A DNA stretch of 64,000 nucleotides from Linanthus parryae (Eukaryota > Streptophyta > Magnoliopsida > Ericales > Polemoniaceae): contig JALGPY010000003.1 in assembly GCA_023055425.1 (NCBI GenBank), forward strand, positions 69,052,991-69,116,990. Reading direction: 5' to 3'. Below are positions 32,475 through 45,089 of this stretch, one piece after another (position 1 is the first letter of the stretch; each line of letters begins with the position of its first letter). Position numbers and translations under genes: made by a program. The notes under the pieces are model-generated. The model saw only the letters and a list, made by a program, of their open reading frames with translations, searched no databases and was not told the DNA's origin.

Positions 32475-35363
32475 ATGAGAGGATTGGTATGGAATTTCAG
32501 AGGGTTGGGACTGACCTCTGCAATTCGACATGTAAAGTCTCAAATAAAGGTAGAAGACCTTAGCTGGATCTTTCTATCAGAAACTAAGGTACAATCGAAA
32601 AACTACAAAAAATATTTTTCTTTTGCTGGATTTGTGAACAATGAGGTAGTAGAGGCAAGAGGGAGAAGTGGATGCTTATAGTTTGGTTGGAATGATAATG
32701 TGGATTGTGAAATTTTGGTTAGCCATGAGCATTTAATTTCAGTTATGATGTATGGGAAAGAGGAGAGCCCTACTTAGATCTTAAATTGTCTATATGCTCC
32801 TTGTAACATTAAAGGAAGGGAGAAACTTTGGCAAGAGTTGCTTGATATTCAGGAAAGCTCTGGAATTCCTTGTGCCTTCATAGGAGACTTCAATGAAGTG
32901 GTGTCTCAAAAGGACAAGAAAGGTGGTAGAATGGTGGGTCAATCCTCTAGTGGTGGACTAGCAAACTTCATTCACCTTGCAGGATTGATTGATGTTGGGT
33001 TTAGTGGATCAAAATACACCTGGTCTCATGGATGGAGCAATGGAGGCCACATTAAACAAATGATTGACAAATGTTTGTGCAATGATAATTGGAGAGTGAG
33101 TTTCCCAAAAGCTTAAATTATACACAAAGTGTCTAGTTTCTCTGATCACTTTATGCTTATATGTGATACTGACCCTGCACTTATTAAGGGAGCTAGACCA
33201 TTCAAATTTGAAGCTATGTGGTTAAGAGATCCTTACTGCAAGGACATTGTTAACATGGCCTGGAGGAAAGTGACAGGAACTACGCAGGGGATAAGTGGGG
33301 TGGGGATGTGAAGCAACTGAAAAGGGATTTAAAAGAGTGGAATATAAATCATTTTGGACATGTTACTCATAGTATCAACAAGTACAATGAGGAGCTGAGC
33401 AGACTAGCTGAGAAGAATAGCCTTGATACTGTGCTGGAGGAAAAAAAGAATAAAAAGAGAGCTGCATGAACTATATCAAAGGCAAGAGGTGATGTGGAAA
33501 CAGAAATCTAGGTGTGATTGGTTGAAAAGTGGAGATGCTAACACTAGGTTTTTCCACACTTTTGTTGCAATTAGAGGACATAGAAATAGAATAAACAAGA
33601 TCTTGAGAAGTGATAGCTGTGAGGCCACTACTATGAGTGATATTGGAGAAGAGTTTTGTGCTTTTATTAAAAACTTGTTATGTTCTGCACAACCACTTGA
33701 AAATGCTTGGCTTAAAGAGTTATTTCCAACAAAGTTAGATTATGAACTCACTCGAAGCATGTGTGATATTCCAACAAAAGACGAAATCAGGGAGACACTT
33801 TTTCAAATGGGGAGTTTCAAGTCTCCAGGTTCAGATGGCCTACCTGTTCTTTTCTACAAACAATATTGGGAAGTGGTGGGTGAGGATTTTTGTTGAGTAG
33901 TACAAGAGTTCTTCAGAAAAGGGAAGATGCAAGCTGGTATAAATGCAACATTCATAGCTCTTATCCCTAAAGTGGAAGCTCCAAGCAAGGTACACCATTT
34001 CAGACCTATAAGTCCATGCAACACCACTTATAAGGTGATTGCAAAAATTATTTCAAATAAATTAAAACCTGTTTTGGATCAAGTCATTAGCCCAAAACAA
34101 ACTGCATTTGTTAGTGGGAGAACAATACAAGAAAATATTATCATTCTTCATGATGCAATGCACACTATTAAGAAGAAACAAGGAAAAGGAGGGCTTATTC
34201 TTGTTAAAGTGAATATGGAAAAATCATATGATAAAATGGAGTGGCAGTTTATTTTAAATGTGCTAGATTCGATTGGTTTTCCTTCTCAATTGGTGGAATG
34301 GATCAAGGAATGTATAAGTATTCCATCATTTTCAGTAATTATAAATGGATCTCCTCAAGGGTATTTTAATGGTACATGTGGATTTAGACAAGAGGATCCA
34401 CTATCCCCTTATCTATTAATTTTATGCAATGAGGTTTTGTCTAGAATTATGCAGTTTGCTAGCTCAGAAGATCTTATAAAAGGGTTGAAGTTGGCAAAAA
34501 ATTGCCCTCCAGTGGAGCACTTACTATTTTGCAGATGATCTTGTGCTATTTTGAAAAGCTACTGTAAAAGAAGCAAGAAACCTGAGTCTTTGTTTGCAGC
34601 TGTTTGAGGAAAGTTCATGGAAGAGAGTTAACAAATTGAAGTCTGCTATCCATTTCAGCAAAAACACTCCTCACCAAATTAGAAGAGAGATCAAAGAGAT
34701 TTTCAATTTAAAGATAGTGAGCAAAGATGCAATATATCTAGGACTCCCAATGTTCCTCAGTCACTAAAAAAAGAAGGATTTCAATGCAGTCTTTGGGAAG
34801 ATTCAGAACAGATTGGTGGGGTGGCACTCTAAATGCCTCTCCTATGCAGGTAGGTAAGTGGTGATTAAAAATGTAATTAGTGCAATGCCTACCTATACAA
34901 TGGCAGTTTTCCTCTTGACAAAAGAACTGAGCACTAAAGTGGACTCTTTGAGTGCACAATACTGGTGGGGGGACACTCCAGATAAGAGAAGAAGACACTG
35001 GGTAAGCTGGAATTCTTTATGTAAACACAAGAGTGAAAGAGGGCTTGGGTTTAGGAAGGCACAAGAATACAATAAAGCTTTGCTCTCTAAATTAGCTTAA
35101 GATCTTTGGTGTGAAAAGGAAGCTCTCTAGGTACAATTGCTTCTCAGGAAATACTGCTCTACAATTGAATTTCAGAGAATTGAGAAGAAGAATGCTGACT
35201 CTTATTTTTGGAAAGGTATGTTGTGTGTGAGGGACTTAATCTCTCCAAAAGCTATTAAAGTAGTTGGCAATGGGACTTCTATAGACATATGTTAAGATCC
35301 ATGGGTTCCCAACCTTGAAAATGCAAAACCTAAACCACACGATGATATGGTAAATGCTCCAAA
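32475..35363 (+). pseudogene. LINE ORF2, endonuclease and reverse transcriptase part, broken
   Basis: Starts MRGLVWNFRGLGLTSAIRHV (32475), the N-terminus of the EEP endonuclease, with FLSETK, CAFIGDFNEV near 32870 and FSDHFMLI near 33135 (the catalytic SDH). The reverse transcriptase starts near 33930 with ATFIALIPKV, FRPIS, and AFVSGRTIQENI. The first catalytic block reads KVNMEKSYDKMEW, with Asn where the first catalytic Asp is normal. GFRQEDPLSPYL is intact. The FADD motif near 34530 is encoded but lies after a one-base frameshift. Stops at 32679, 32776, 33114, 33894 and others. The frame is cut at 35364 by the LTR element and resumes at 45090. Confidence 0.88.
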
Positions 35364-35368
35364 GATGG
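35364..35368. repeat. 5-bp target duplication of the long-LTR element, left copy
   Basis: GATGG, repeated exactly at 45085-45089 on the other side of the element. Confidence 0.93.
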
Positions 35369-35467
35369 TGTAACGACCCTGTTTTGTCCCTGCATTCATA
35401 TGCCTGCTAATTGTCGTTTCACTAGCTCTGACTTAAATAGAGACCCCTAAGACCTGGCACCGAGTTC

Positions 35468-35512
35468 AAGCTTCGAGGACGAAGCTTAGTCCAAGGAGGG
35501 AAGGATGTAACA
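35468..35512 (+). repeat. Internal purine tract and second LTR start within the LTR
   Basis: AAGCTTCGAGGACGAAGCTT, a perfect 8+8 inverted repeat, is followed by AGTCCAAGGAGGGAAGGA and TGTAACAACCCG (start 35506). The same order precedes the true 3' LTR at 40988-41037: CTTCGAGGACGAAGCTTAG, AAGTGGGGGAAGA, TGTAACGACCC. So the first 137 bases of each LTR contain what should be the interior-to-LTR junction. The 3' LTR has the same block at 41125-41169. Confidence 0.88.
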
Positions 35513-35998
35513 ACCCGTATTTTAGTCTAGGGTTATTTTAGTAATTCCTTACAATATATTTATTATTCGAAAAATGTGAGAACCGTATTGTTTTATATTA
35601 GTGTTAGTCGTAATAAGACGCTGCATATATTGCGTGTGATTTATGTCGTAGTGATAAACTATGCGATGATAATTATTTTGATAAATTATATATTCCTATA
35701 ATTTTATTTAAAAATATCATTTCGTTTTAAATAATAAGTTTACTATAAATTTAAAATTAATAGTAATGTTTATTAAAATAAGACGTTTAAGATTTTTTTC
35801 TCAAAATTATTATTTGAACTTTTATTAAAAATATTAGTCAAATTATTTTTAACAATAGTCAGTCAACTTTCGTTTTCTAGTCGAACTCCGTTTTGATAGT
35901 CATAATGCGTTCGTCAGTCGAATTTTAGCTTTATAATGAAATCTTGTTTTATTAGTCAAACTTAATTTTTGTCAGTCGAATTTCGTTTATCAGTCACA

Positions 35999-36038
35999 TT
36001 ATTACTATTATTATTATTATTAATATTATTATTATTAC

Positions 36039-36102
<64 letters not shown>
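35999..36102. repeat. (ATT)n microsatellite in the 5' LTR
   Basis: About 34 units, with a few variant triplets near its left end. The copy in the 3' LTR (41656-41759) has the same length and the same interruptions. Confidence 0.95.
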
Positions 36103-36104
<2 letters not shown>

Positions 36105-39100
36105 ACAGTCCAAATTTACTTTGTCAGTCAAAAATTTATTTTATTAGTTGAATTTCACTGTTTCAGACAAATTGATGTTATCAGTCAACGTTTAATCTTT
36201 CAGTCCAAAACAATTTATTTTCATATAAATTATTTGTCTCGTATTAACTTTCGTCACGCTTCAACGTATTCGTCGCGTCTAAAAATTACTTCGTGTTTTT
36301 ATTATTCGTTGCGTTTCTAGTCACTTTTCGCGTCTCGAACCACCGCGTAATTGCGTGACCCAACCACACCCAATCTTTTCCTCTCTCCCATCCCATCTCC
36401 TTTCTTTTTTCTCTGCTTTGCTGCTTCAGCCACCGACCAGCCACCTGATGAGACCCTCTGTACGTCCCCCTTTCCCCTGCAACGACCACGCCAAGCGTGG
36501 CTTCATCCCCAGCTAGCTAGCCTAGCCTACTCTCCTCTTCCATCAACATCACCAAGCCTCCACTCTTCACCTCCCTCTCTTCTTAACCTCCCCTTCATCT
36601 TCTTCACCACCATCATCCACCTTCACCTCCTCCCCACTGCTCCCTCTCTTCTCTTCCTTGCAGAGAAGAAAACCCAGCCACCCATCTCCCAATCTCACTC
36701 TCTTCCCCTCTGTTTTGCCGACGTAAGACCCACCAAAAAAGGCCACTACAACCACCGAGCAATACCACCCGAACCACCATAACCACTGCCACCAAAACTG
36801 CCACATCAACAACCACCGAAACCCAGCAACACCAACACCCAAACCTCCTCCATCTCCACACTCTGTTTTTGCCGAGAAGAAACCCAGCAAAACAGAGCAC
36901 CTCCAATCACCACCACCGTGAGCCACCACCTCCAATCACACCACCATCATCACCCAGCTCCAATCGCCACCCAACTCTCTCCCCTCCTCTCTCTCTCTCT
37001 GCCTCGACATCAACCCAGAAGCAGCAGCAGCCGACGCCGGAGAACAGAGCCCCGACGCCGCCACCGCCGCTGCAATCGGCAGCCTCCTCCCCACCTCTTT
37101 TCGCCTCCCTCTCCGCCTCTCTGTCGAGCTCCGACGAAGCCCAGCCACCGGATTAAACCGGCGACCAAGGCCCAGAAACCTAGACGCCCCCATCACCGCC
37201 CGAGCTCCGACGAAACCTCGACCCGGAGCTCCTCTTCACCGAATCGATTGATTCTTCGTTTGGGTACTCTCTCCACTCGATCTCAATTCTATTTGCTTCA
37301 TCAAAAACTTGTCTTTGCATTTCAATTCGCGGTTGGGTGTTTGAATCGCCGTACTGATCGAGAGGAAGAAGGAGACTTCTGTGTTATGTGTTCAGGGGGT
37401 GGTTTCTTGCATTATTTGAGACTTACAGGGTATATTTTGTCACATGTATAAAAGTTGTTAGATTGTAGTGGGGGAGCTTGCTGTATTTACTAGTAAATTA
37501 CATTATATATGTATATGTACATGTATTTAGTATTGTATTTAGTTAGTTTAACTATTTATTATCAAAAACACTTTATTTAATCATTTTAAATTATAATAGA
37601 ACATATAAATTACAAATAAATAGTTTTTGTAGTATGAAATGCAAAGAGTAATTTTTATGAATTAGAAATTGGTTTTAGTTCTTGAAAAATAAGTGACTAA
37701 ACTATATTTTTGGGTATATGTCTAAACAAGATTTCAATAAAGTATAAAAACTTGATATTATTGTATCAACAAGTAAATTTGTTTAATTAGAATATTAACT
37801 AATTTATCTTCTAAAAAAATTGTTGGTTAACTTTCTAAAATAAATTTGAAGTTTATAAACACGTTGGGGGTATTCAATTAGGCTTTTGCTTCCACATCAT
37901 ATAGGACATATGCATTGTCTATTTACTATACGGACTTGTTTGTGATTAGGAATTTATGTGTATGATTGTAGAGCCTATCTTCGACGACCTAGTTGACCCA
38001 GACGTTGTTCGCGAGTAGTTGACTAGCTAGCGCTCTACGGCTCTCACGGTGAGTATCCATGCTTAGCCTTGGGTGCTTATCTCCCTTCGTGTCAAAATGT
38101 GATTTTATTTCATGTCTCAAAATATACATGTGCGTATTCATGCTTAGCGTTGCGTACTTATCTTCTTTCGTGTCAAATGTGATTTTATTTCACGTCTCAA
38201 AATATACATGTGATACATGCCTAGTTTTGTGTGCCAAATCCTTTCATGTGATACTCGTTTATCTGAAAATAATTGTTGTGCTTTATTCCGAAGTTTCTAA
38301 ACTCGCCGTACTCACTTTTAAATCGTCACTGTATCACTCGTTTTCAAATCGGAAAACTAATTGTTCAAATATCACTAAGTCGGAATTCATTAATAACGTA
38401 AAGTGAAAGAATCGCAAGTACCGGAACCAGTTGGGTCTGTGACAGTGCTTTACGCCTACGTCGCTTGTTACTATGTTGGCTTACTATGTTGGCTTCGCCC
38501 GTAATTATTTATTCGGTAGAATGCCTCGACTACTTGTTGGAGTCTTGGACCTGCCTTAAGTTGGGGACTCTGTGCCTCGGCTCTTCACCTTGTTGGTGAG
38601 AGTCCAGCATTCTAGTACTACTCTTCTGACTTACAATCTTAAGGGGGTGTCGACACTTAAGGTCTAGTAGCTGCTTGTATGATGACTAGCGGGACGGTTG
38701 GAATCGTCTTTAACGCTTGGTAAAAAGGTTGGGTTATCATAACCCCCTACATGCCAGTATCATCTTTTTCTATTTACCCTGGTCTCCCCTGGTTACTGCG
38801 ACGTAATAATATGACTTGTTTCATTTCACGTTTGGAAACGTGTGAATATCTCGATAAACAAATTTGCTACTCATAATAACTATCAGTTTAGAAACAACAA
38901 CTTTTGGAGGACTCTGATAATCGTCACTTCTACTTGTACTTATGTTTCTGAAAATAGTTCAAGTCTTTACTCTGATGTTTATACTTGTACTCTGTTACTG
39001 TTTAAACTATGTCAAATGTAAACCCGGTAACCTTTCTTAGCCACTCTGTTTTACATGCTAAGGTGTTTATTCACTCAGTTTTTTTACTGATACTCGAAAA

Positions 39101-39430
39101 ACTGCGTCCTTGTTTCTTTTAAATTCCCCGCAGGATTATGATTGGTTGCTTGGGGTAACGCGCTGGGCTCACGAACACGTTCTCTCATGCAAACAGTAGA
39201 GTTTAGTGATTAACCGGAGAGCTCACTTTTGATGTAAAATATTTTGGTAGACTTTGTGTCCAGTTTGGAACCAGTCACGAACGTTGTAAACTTTTATCGT
39301 AATGAATCAGTAGTTGGATGTTTCCTTTCACTTGTTTTTGGTTACCACTCCTTGTACGAAAGGGTAAAATCCCCTGTACGGAGGGCACCAACCGGTTTCC
39401 GGCTCCTCTGGAAATCGGGGGTGTTACAGT

Positions 39431-39442
39431 TGGTATCAGAGC
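39431..39442 (+). other. Primer-binding site (initiator tRNA-Met)
   Basis: TGGTATCAGAGC starts two bases after the 5' LTR end and is complementary to the 3' end of plant initiator tRNA-Met, the usual primer for many plant LTR elements. Confidence 0.92.
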
Positions 39443-40004
39443 AGTGACATCCAAGAGGACTGTAGGGAGAAAACACTTAAAACTAAGATTTTTGAAAGTA
39501 ACTAAAGCTAATTTGAACTTGAAGTTTAAATCGGTAGGGCAAGACAAACTGAAAAGTAAAATCTGAATAAGCCGGGGATTTTGGGTTATGTCTCTTATTT
39601 ATCCTCGCATGCCTAACTGATATGTGTTACTTGTCTTTACTTTCATTCTATTTTCAAGCCTTAGTGCTTATACATGTTTGAATGACCAGTGACTGACTAG
39701 GGTATTTCCCGCCCACCCTCATCCTTGGTTTTGAAATAGTATATCCTACACTTATGTATGTTCTTTCTTACATGACTTAAGGGTGTTTTACCTGGTTTTG
39801 TGCTAATTTCTGATTGGTTAATCGCACCTCGCTATATGCTTCGTTATTTGTGAGTATTATATTCTCAAGTTCTGTAAATTACAACGAGTCTCTTATATGA
39901 TTTGCCATTATATGCGTATTTATACGATGTCTTCTTGCACGGTCAAAACCGTTTTTATGCCCATTATCTATATCTAGTTTGCACACCCCTTCCCTGCTTC
40001 ATCG

Positions 40005-40967
40005 ATGAACTTTAGCTTAAGAAACCCGGTTAATAGGAAACCCTGCTACACCACTAGGATTAACGTACCAGCACCAATGGAAGGACAAGAAGCAGTTAAC
40101 TTGCAACTGGCACAGTTGATCAACCAGTTTGGCGAAGTCATCCAGGCCACGGGAAACAACAACGTCAACCAGAACAATGAGCTCAACACTCAGCGGAGCA
40201 TTCTCACAAGAAGCTATGATACCTTGTCTCAAGCCTATGGGATGGCAGCAAACATCCTTAGGGTCGACCAGGCACCAACACAACAGCCGGGAAAGAGAAA
40301 GGCGAATGGCCCAGAAGGTAGCAGTAGTATCCAAGGAAGGATCAACGTTCATGGAACAGCCAAGCGCTTTAAGTCTGGCAAAGGTGAAGGAAGCAAGTAC
40401 CCTCACCACGTGATGGACGGAAACCAACACAACCAGGTGACTAGGCCTTCTCGCCACTTCTATTGCAGAAGGTGTAACGGGGATCACCCTGGAGTTACTT
40501 GTGATGGAAAGAAGGTGACGTGCAACTATTGTGGTATCTTGGGCCACAGGAGGTACGAGTGTAACAAAAGGAAAATCGCGAAACATCTGGAAGGCAATAG
40601 TGGAGGAAACCAACACTTGGACAATGTGGATGTCAGAAAGCAGATAGACCAATCAACAGGACTTGCTCGTAACTCTAACTGCAAAAGGTGTGGTCGCAAT
40701 CACCGAGGTTATGCTTGCGACGGTGCGCCTCTGGCTTGTAGATTCTGCGGCATCTTAGGCCACATATCTAGCAACTGTAGGAAGAGAATAGCGGCCGAGC
40801 GTAAGCAGCAGTTCAATGGAGGGAATGCAGCTCCGAGCAACAACCAGGGGCCAGGTGGCCAAATCTCCATAATGAACCAGATAGCAGAGGGAACGCCTAA
40901 CAACGTGGTGACAGGCACTATATTTCCACAATCACCTTGCATTTCACTTCATATTAGAAATGCATAG
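40005..40967 (+). CDS. Gag-like protein with two composite zinc-knuckle modules
   Basis: An uninterrupted 320-aa ORF, the only one in the element's interior. The N-terminus (PMEGQEAVNLQLAQLINQFG) and a short segment YDTLSQAYGMAANIL look like remains of a Ty3/gypsy gag start and gag end, with the capsid core between them deleted. A basic Ser/Gly/Lys-rich linker follows. Two modules of the same design come next: CRRCNGDHPGVTCDG-x4-CNYCGILGHRRYEC (about residues 153-186) and CKRCGRNHRGYACDG-x4-CRFCGILGHISSNC (about 225-258), each holding a CxxC-H-C half and a CxxCxxxGHxxxxC knuckle. Chromovirus gags normally carry one such module. The product could bind RNA and perhaps help package this or related transcripts; that is inference. 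It may also start at the inner Met near residue 25. Confidence 0.78.
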   Translation: MNFSLRNPVNRKPCYTTRINVPAPMEGQEAVNLQLAQLINQFGEVIQATGNNNVNQNNELNTQRSILTRSYDTLSQAYGMAANILRVDQAPTQQPGKRKANGPEGSSSIQGRINVHGTAKRFKSGKGEGSKYPHHVMDGNQHNQVTRPSRHFYCRRCNGDHPGVTCDGKKVTCNYCGILGHRRYECNKRKIAKHLEGNSGGNQHLDNVDVRKQIDQSTGLARNSNCKRCGRNHRGYACDGAPLACRFCGILGHISSNCRKRIAAERKQQFNGGNAAPSNNQGPGGQISIMNQIAEGTPNNVVTGTIFPQSPCISLHIRNA

Positions 40968-41011
40968 AGACTTTTAGAAACCCTTTGAGCTTCGAGGACG
41001 AAGCTTAGTCC

Positions 41012-41025
41012 TAAGTGGGGGAAGA
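41012..41025 (+). other. Polypurine tract
   Basis: TAAGTGGGGGAAGA directly before the 3' LTR, the plus-strand primer site for reverse transcription. Confidence 0.85.
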
Positions 41026-41695
41026 TGTAACGACCCTGTTTTGTCCCTGCATTCATATGCCTGCTAATTGTCGTTTCACTAGCTCTGACTTAAATAGAGA
41101 CCCCTAAGACCTGGCACCGAGTTCAAGCTTCGAGGACGAAGCTTAGTCCAAGGAGGGAAGGATGTAACAACCCGTATTTTAGTCTAGGGTTATTTTAGTA
41201 ATTCCTTACAATATATTTATTATTCGAAAAATGTGAGAACCGTATTGTTTTATATTAGTGTTAGTCGTAATAAGACGCTGCATATATTGCGTGTGATTTA
41301 TGTCGTAGTGATAAACTATGCGATGATAATTATTTTGATAAATTATATATTCCTATAATTTTATTTAAAAATATCATTTCGTTTTAAATAATAAGTTTAC
41401 TATAAATTTAAAATTAATAGTAATGTTTATTAAAATAAGACGTTTAAGATTTTTTTCTCAAAATTATTATTTGAACTTTTATTAAAAATATTAGTCAAAT
41501 TATTTTTAACAATAGTCAGTCAACTTTCGTTTTCTAGTCGAACTCCGTTTTGATAGTCATAATGCGTTCGTCAGTCGAATTTTAGCTTTATAATGAAATC
41601 TTGTTTTATTAGTCAAACTTAATTTTTGTCAGTCGAATTTCGTTTATCAGTCACATTATTACTATTATTATTATTATTAATATTATTATTATTAC

Positions 41696-41761
<66 letters not shown>

Positions 41762-44700
41762 ACAGTCCAAATTTACTTTGTCAGTCAAAAATTTATTTTA
41801 TTAGTTGAATTTCACTGTTTCAGACAAATTGATGTTATCAGTCAACGTTTAATCTTTCAGTCCAAAACAATTTATTTTCATATAAATTATTTGTCTCGTA
41901 TTAACTTTCGTCACGCTTCAACGTATTCGTCGCGTCTAAAAATTACTTCGTGTTTTTATTATTCGTTGCGTTTCTAGTCACTTTTCGCGTCTCGAACCAC
42001 CGCGTAATTGCGTGACCCAACCACACCCAATCTTTTCCTCTCTCCCATCCCATCTCCTTTCTTTTTTCTCTGCTTTGCTGCTTCAGCCACCGACCAGCCA
42101 CCTGATGAGACCCTCTGTACGTCCCCCTTTCCCCTGCAACGACCACGCCAAGCGTGGCTTCATCCCCAGCTAGCTAGCCTAGCCTACTCTCCTCTTCCAT
42201 CAACATCACCAAGCCTCCACTCTTCACCTCCCTCTCTTCTTAACCTCCCCTTCATCTTCTTCACCACCATCATCCACCTTCACCTCCTCCCCACTGCTCC
42301 CTCTCTTCTCTTCCTTGCAGAGAAGAAAACCCAGCCACCCATCTCCCAATCTCACTCTCTTCCCCTCTGTTTTGCCGACGTAAGACCCACCAAAAAAGGC
42401 CACTACAACCACCGAGCAATACCACCCGAACCACCATAACCACTGCCACCAAAACTGCCACATCAACAACCACCGAAACCCAGCAACACCAACACCCAAA
42501 CCTCCTCCATCTCCACACTCTGTTTTTGCCGAGAAGAAACCCAGCAAAACAGAGCACCTCCAATCACCACCACCGTGAGCCACCACCTCCAATCACACCA
42601 CCATCATCACCCAGCTCCAATCGCCACCCAACTCTCTCCCCTCCTCTCTCTCTCTCTGCCTCGACATCAACCCAGAAGCAGCAGCAGCCGACGCCGGAGA
42701 ACAGAGCCCCGACGCCGCCACCGCCGCTGCAATCGGCAGCCTCCTCCCCACCTCTTTTCGCCTCCCTCTCCGCCTCTCTGTCGAGCTCCGACGAAGCCCA
42801 GCCACCGGATTAAACCGGCGACCAAGGCCCAGAAACCTAGACGCCCCCATCACCGCCCGAGCTCCGACGAAACCTCGACCCGGAGCTCCTCTTCACCGAA
42901 TCGATTGATTCTTCGTTTGGGTACTCTCTCCACTCGATCTCAATTCTATTTGCTTCATCAAAAACTTGTCTTTGCATTTCAATTCGCGGTTGGGTGTTTG
43001 AATCGCCGTACTGATCGAGAGGAAGAAGGAGACTTCTGTGTTATGTGTTCAGGGGGTGGTTTCTTGCATTATTTGAGACTTACAGGGTATATTTTGTCAC
43101 ATGTATAAAAGTTGTTAGATTGTAGTGGGGGAGCTTGCTGTATTTACTAGTAAATTACATTATATATGTATATGTACATGTATTTAGTATTGTATTTAGT
43201 TAGTTTAACTATTTATTATCAAAAACACTTTATTTAATCATTTTAAATTATAATAGAACATATAAATTACAAATAAATAGTTTTTGTAGTATGAAATGCA
43301 AAGAGTAATTTTTATGAATTAGAAATTGGTTTTAGTTCTTGAAAAATAAGTGACTAAACTATATTTTTGGGTATATGTCTAAACAAGATTTCAATAAAGT
43401 ATAAAAACTTGATATTATTGTATCAACAAGTAAATTTGTTTAATTAGAATATTAACTAATTTATCTTCTAAAAAAATTGTTGGTTAACTTTCTAAAATAA
43501 ATTTGAAGTTTATAAACACGTTGGGGGTATTCAATTAGGCTTTTGCTTCCACATCATATAGGACATATGCATTGTCTATTTACTATACGGACTTGTTTGT
43601 GATTAGGAATTTATGTGTATGATTGTAGAGCCTATCTTCGACGACCTAGTTGACCCAGACGTTGTTCGCGAGTAGTTGACTAGCTAGCGCTCTACGGCTC
43701 TCACGGTGAGTATCCATGCTTAGCCTTGGGTGCTTATCTCCCTTCGTGTCAAAATGTGATTTTATTTCATGTCTCAAAATATACATGTGCGTATTCATGC
43801 TTAGCGTTGCGTACTTATCTTCTTTCGTGTCAAATGTGATTTTATTTCACGTCTCAAAATATACATGTGATACATGCCTAGTTTTGTGTGCCAAATCCTT
43901 TCATGTGATACTCGTTTATCTGAAAATAATTGTTGTGCTTTATTCCGAAGTTTCTAAACTCGCCGTACTCACTTTTAAATCGTCACTGTATCACTCGTTT
44001 TCAAATCGGAAAACTAATTGTTCAAATATCACTAAGTCGGAATTCATTAATAACGTAAAGTGAAAGAATCGCAAGTACCGGAACCAGTTGGGTCTGTGAC
44101 AGTGCTTTACGCCTACGTCGCTTGTTACTATGTTGGCTTACTATGTTGGCTTCGCCCGTAATTATTTATTCGGTAGAATGCCTCGACTACTTGTTGGAGT
44201 CTTGGACCTGCCTTAAGTTGGGGACTCTGTGCCTCGGCTCTTCACCTTGTTGGTGAGAGTCCAGCATTCTAGTACTACTCTTCTGACTTACAATCTTAAG
44301 GGGGTGTCGACACTTAAGGTCTAGTAGCTGCTTGTATGATGACTAGCGGGACGGTTGGAATCGTCTTTAACGCTTGGTAAAAAGGTTGGGTTATCATAAC
44401 CCCCTACATGCCAGTATCATCTTTTTCTATTTACCCTGGTCTCCCCTGGTTACTGCGACGTAATAATATGACTTGTTTCATTTCACGTTTGGAAACGTGT
44501 GAATATCTCGATAAACAAATTTGCTACTCATAATAACTATCAGTTTAGAAACAACAACTTTTGGAGGACTCTGATAATCGTCACTTCTACTTGTACTTAT
44601 GTTTCTGAAAATAGTTCAAGTCTTTACTCTGATGTTTATACTTGTACTCTGTTACTGTTTAAACTATGTCAAATGTAAACCCGGTAACCTTTCTTAGCCA

Positions 44701-45084
44701 CTCTGTTTTACATGCTAAGGTGTTTATTCACTCAGTTTTTTACTGATACTCGAAAAACTGCGTCCTTGTTTCTTTTAAATTCCCCGCAGGATTATGATTG
44801 GTTGCTTGGGGTAACGCGCTGGGCTCACGAACACGTTCTCTCATGCAAACAGTAGAGTTTAGTGATTAACCGGAGAGCTCACTTTTGATGTAAAATATTT
44901 TGGTAGACTTTGTGTCCAGTTTGGAACCAGTCACGAACGTTGTAAACTTTTATCGTAATGAATCAGTAGTTGGATGTTTCCTTTCACTTGTTTTTGGTTA
45001 CCACTCCTTGTACGAAAGGGTAAAATCCCCTGTACGGAGGGCACCAACCGGTTTCCGGCTCCTCTGGAAATCGGGGGTGTTACA
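41026..45084 (+). repeat. 3' LTR, 4059 bp
   Basis: Near-perfect copy of 35369-39428. It ends GGGGGTGTTACA, followed directly by the duplicated GATGG and the resumed LINE frame. Confidence 0.96.
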
Positions 45085-45089
45085 GATGG
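45085..45089. repeat. 5-bp target duplication of the long-LTR element, right copy
   Basis: GATGG, as at 35364-35368. Confidence 0.93.

Larger units (their letters stand above)
35369..39428 (+). repeat. 5' LTR, 4060 bp
   Basis: Matches 41026-45084. The only difference I found is one T in a homopolymer (near 39080 versus 44737), and the long ATT microsatellite is the same length in both. Notable contents: a second LTR start at 35506, an ATT repeat (35999-36102), a CT/CCACC-rich segment with spurious Pro-, Ser- and His-rich frames (about 36350-37260) that may be the transcribed leader, and an A/T-rich body. I see no credible gene inside. Confidence 0.96.
35369..45084 (+). mobile_element. Young non-autonomous chromovirus-like (Tekay/Del-type) LTR element, LARD-like
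   Basis: A 9.7-kb element made of two ~4.06-kb LTRs around a 1.6-kb interior, with a perfect 5-bp target duplication (GATGG). LTR ends are TGTAAC...GTTACA. The interior has a TGGTATCAGAGC primer-binding site, one nucleocapsid-like ORF and a purine-rich tract before the 3' LTR; protease, reverse transcriptase, RNase H and integrase are all missing. The phrase CTTCGAGGACGAAG, a purine tract and TGTAACAACCC match what I know of the 3' end of Tekay/Del chromoviruses, which also have multi-kilobase LTRs. It would need enzymes from an intact relative. It sits inside the LINE and is the youngest insertion of the nest. Confidence 0.92.

Noticed and set aside
36351..37451. Pro-, Ser- and His-rich frames in the long LTR (repeated at 42008-43108).
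   Set aside because: They are CT/CCACC-rich low-complexity sequence within an LTR, open in several frames and on both strands, without any known domain. More likely an untranslated leader.
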